This document shows positions 20,339 through 23,293 of a DNA stretch of 23,293 nucleotides, in pieces. Every line of letters starts with the position of its first letter. The first letter of the stretch is position 1. This stretch comes from Rhizophagus sp. LPA8_4_AMF (Eukaryota; Glomeromycota; Glomeromycetes; Glomerales; Glomeraceae). The notes under the pieces were generated by a model. It was not told the DNA's origin and ran no database searches. It saw only the letters and a program-made list of their open reading frames with translations. Position numbers and translations under genes: made by a program. The stretch covers positions 1-23,293 of the forward strand of contig JADRCO010001036.1 in assembly GCA_021464525.1 (NCBI GenBank), read 5' to 3'.

Positions 20339-22295
20339 TTATGCAAGTTTCATTTTGATGCCTTCATGTTAGCTAGTTATTATATATTTGTATAATAATA
20401 ATAAATATAAATTTGATACTTTAATATATATGTCAAATAATTTAAATCATATATACTTAAATATTTATTCACATGTAAAAATTTTCAGTAATAAATAGGA
20501 ATGGAGCTGAAATTTCATGATCAGATAAGTCACAAGAGTTACAAAAATCTCTTATTAATGAAGTTTATTTTACTTCTAAATAGTTCTAAATGAGTATAAC
20601 TGGCACATAATGATAATTCTTTTAAAAAAGAAAGTGAAAATAAAATTAATAAACAGTGTATATCCTTATAAAATTATAAAATAATATACTTCATGTAAAA
20701 AAATTTTTAAATTTTAAGTACTTAAAAAGGGGAAAAGAAAAAAGGGGATGAATAATCGGAATTGAACAAATTTGAACTTATATTTAATTTTAATGGGAGT
20801 TTGCTACATGTGAATTTTGCCACATAACAAAGTCATAGCCACAAAACAGAAATGTGATCCAGGATTTTCTAAATATCTAAGTCAAAGCCACAAAATCTCA
20901 ATCTTTTAGTAAATGAATCATCATGTGAAATCAAAACATTATGTATTATTTTACTTGATGTGAAGTATCTTAATCATGATTAGATTATCTTACCAAAATT
21001 ATCACAGCCAAGGCTCAATAATGTTATATAAAATGTGTCAATAACAGATATAATAATATTTATAAACCAAAATTCTTAATTTACAAAAAATTCACTAAAT
21101 ATTATCAAATACTGAATAAAAAATACCTAATATCCTAAACAAATCACAAATTGTACTGACTAACAAAAAAAATACCTATATAAAAAAGTAATCCAATAAA
21201 TTTTACAGATTTTAAGAAAGAATATTATTTTTTGGTGATATTTTAATAATGGAAACTATTAATATGGATATTGTTTTTAGCAGAATTCAAGCTTATAATA
21301 TTAGTTCAAATTTTCCTAATATTTGCTAACGTCATATATTGCAAATAAATAGTTTAATATTATGTAAAATCTGTTGATTAAACGCTTTAGATATTTTATT
21401 TTAATTTGGCTATATTTTATATATGATTTCCTAAAGAAGGAAATATTATATTGCACAAGTATATAAACATTTAATGTATATTTTTGAGGATTAATAGGAT
21501 AAACATTTGAATTGTTAAATACTGTATAGTTTTGTCAAAGTAATTATTAATAGGGTTAATAATATAAGTTTGATTTTATTAATAAATTCAAATTGCGTAT
21601 CTTTATTTTTTATCAAATTACTAAAATTTGGATAGATACAATGTAAAACATAAAATATTGTGTTCCATAAAAAACATTATTATATTTATCCTTTTACTAG
21701 TAAAAAAAAAAAGGTTTGAATTTTTTTTAAAAAAATTGCTATGCCACAAGGAGGCTTAACAAAATGTTACTCCGTGACAAATAAATTTTTGTATAAGGAA
21801 GGAAATGACTCATTTATCCCACCTTAGACAATAAAGTCATGCCACATGTAATTATTTATTGTCAATTAACTTTACCGAAAAGCTCAATGCTTTAGGACAT
21901 TGTGAAACCATTTTCTTATTTGGATAAAGAAAAAATTCTAATAAGCGATTGTTACTTTATAAAAAAAAACAGTTATATTTGCAAGAACAAATAGAACAAA
22001 TATACAGGAGGCACGTGGAATCATGAATAAAAAAGCAGTTAATATACATAGAAAAAATAATTGCCACTTCAGTTTATAAAATAAAAAATTAAAGGAAACT
22101 AAAAAGTAATGACGCATATTAATCATTAGACTTTATTTAGATGTCTTTATTCTTGATAATTCTAGCAAAAATAAACATTTGTATCTGTCTACATACTCTA
22201 TATATTCTATATATTATTTATTACACATATGATATCTCTATTTATCTATATATGATTCTAAGATTTCAAAAATAATAAATTAAACTAATAGTTTT
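20339..22295. other. 2-kb AT-rich region, no gene seen
   Basis: No coding frame was recognised on either strand. A 17-bp direct repeat with one mismatch (AAGTCATAGCCACAAAA) occurs at 20830-20846 and 20879-20895. Simple TATA/TCTA runs lie near 22190-22260, in the presumed downstream flank of the monooxygenase pseudogene. Confidence 0.45.
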
Positions 22296-23293
22296 TTAAT
22301 CCTTAAAAATTAAGTTATCCGCAAAACTATAAAAGTTTATCATAACGTTTATAACCTTCAATATGCTATTTCTTATCATAATACCAAAAGGACCAAGTGG
22401 CATCGAAGTTTTAAATGTGGCAGTTCTAGATTTTAATACATCAGCAGATGTTCTCTTTATCATTTCTTTTTCATATTGATCAATAAAAGAAATACTATTA
22501 TCCGTATATCTAAGTAGTGCTTGAGAAAGTTTATCAGCATCTTGAATAGCAGCATTTGCTCCTAATCCTAATATGGGACTCATAGCATGAGCAGCATCCC
22601 CTAATAATACAACTCAACTACTTGTCCATGATTTAATAGACATTGGATCAATATCTCGCATCATTCTTCATTGTATGGGATATAAGATTTAAATGGAAAC
22701 TTTATTGGGTCATTTGGAATCGTTTTAGGGGCCAAGTCCCATAATTCTATCAATAAATCAGTTAATTCACAATCTGGTCTTAGTGTTTGAATTAATCATT
22801 TAACATGTTCAATGACTGATGCAGGATCATTATCATCAACTTTAACTTTATCAGATTCAACATCAATGTTATCCAATTCAGAAGGATAAGAATAAACTAA
22901 TGTTGCTCTATAATGAGGTTCATTTTTCTCATCATTTTGTTCTTGCTTGATTGGTATTAAGCGTGCCATCATAAGTGTTGAATCTCCTTTTGTTCCAAGA
23001 GTTTTATGAGCCAAAACATTTCCATGGATTTTATTTACCTTATTCATAAGATGTTTAGGTACAGAAACATCTGCACTAATATGGGTTATTCCATAATCAA
23101 CTATTTACAATTCAGGTAATTTCTGCTTTCGTACTAATAGGGAAAAAAAATGGTTGTTATTTAATTGGAAATAATTTAAATAATAGACGTTATTTAAAAA
23201 TATATTATTAACTTACTTGGAGAATTAATTCCATCTCTACCAACTAAAATATTACAAAATTCTTGTGAACCATCTTCAAAAAATACCCAAACT
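22296..23293 (-). pseudogene. FAD-dependent monooxygenase (PHBH-type fold), broken, 5' part outside the window
   Basis: Two exons are visible on the minus strand: 23217 to beyond 23293, and 22296-23133, separated by an 83-nt intron (GTAAGT...TATTAG). Family motifs of flavin aromatic hydroxylases are clear: the DG motif (ILVGRDGINSP) in the first exon, and GDAAHAMSPILGLGANAAIQ, which binds the FAD ribityl and phosphate, in the second. The N-terminal GxGxxG would lie beyond the right edge. The frame is interrupted by TAA at 23105-23107 (between LPEL and IVDYG), TGA at 22796-22798 (after IEHVK), TGA at 22614-22616 (before VVLLGDAAH), and a one-base loss near 22661-22664 (after YNEE). All three stops can be explained by one G:C-to-A:T change each. 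These enzymes hydroxylate aromatic or other small substrates with NAD(P)H and O2; the substrate is not readable. Sequencing error is unlikely to explain four separate breaks. Confidence 0.88.

Noticed and set aside
21938..22126. 62-aa minus-strand hydrophobic open frame
   Set aside because: It is a Phe/Ile/Leu-rich translation of AT-rich DNA, with no motif and no neighbouring gene structure.
22614..22798. TGA read as Trp, suggesting a mitochondrial or alternative genetic code
   Set aside because: The same frame uses TGG for Trp and also contains a TAA and a frameshift. The surroundings include nuclear-type GT-AG introns, so a pseudogene is the simpler reading.

Overview
The window looks like nuclear DNA of a fungus, most probably an arbuscular mycorrhizal fungus (Glomeromycotina, Rhizophagus-like). 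The reasons are very AT-rich spacers, short GT-AG introns of about 70-100 nt, two TKL-like protein kinases fused to Sel1 repeats, an intronless F-box-like gene, and a decayed Tc1/mariner transposon. The taxon is an inference; no marker gene is present.

Layout. A small CTGCTG/CAGCAG minisatellite (8-117) precedes kinase-Sel1 gene A (600-2719, +, five exons, about 601 aa). A 902-bp non-autonomous element with about 48-bp inverted ends and TA flanks follows (3014-3915). Next is an F-box-like gene on the minus strand (4479-5981, 500 aa). About 4.4 kb of AT-rich DNA with no recognisable gene leads to kinase-Sel1 gene B (10617-12785, +, five exons, about 618 aa). Gene B is a tandem paralogue of A with every intron at the same place and phase. 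An intron-containing tRNA-Gly(UCC) lies at 14194-14277. A 1318-bp Tc1-type transposon with perfect 28-bp ends and a dead transposase occupies 15775-17092. The rest is mostly gene-poor: a possible two-exon gene (18954-19444, +), a coding-looking terminal exon (20093-20338, -), and, running off the right edge, a broken FAD-dependent monooxygenase (22296-23293, -) with three in-frame stops and a frameshift.

How the parts relate. Only genes A and B are clearly connected, as a local duplication of a predicted signalling protein: an N-terminal kinase and a C-terminal Sel1 solenoid likely to bind partners. The F-box gene between them would act in ubiquitin-ligase substrate choice, but no link to the kinases is visible. 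The main oddities are the HRD-to-HHD change in the catalytic loop of A, an intron in B that stays open in frame if retained, a perfect CRE palindrome upstream of B only, and G:C-to-A:T changes at most of the inactivating or unusual sites in the window. I found no CRISPR array, prokaryotic system or clearly new multi-gene system. Intron coordinates come from reading splice sites and comparing paralogues, without RNA evidence.
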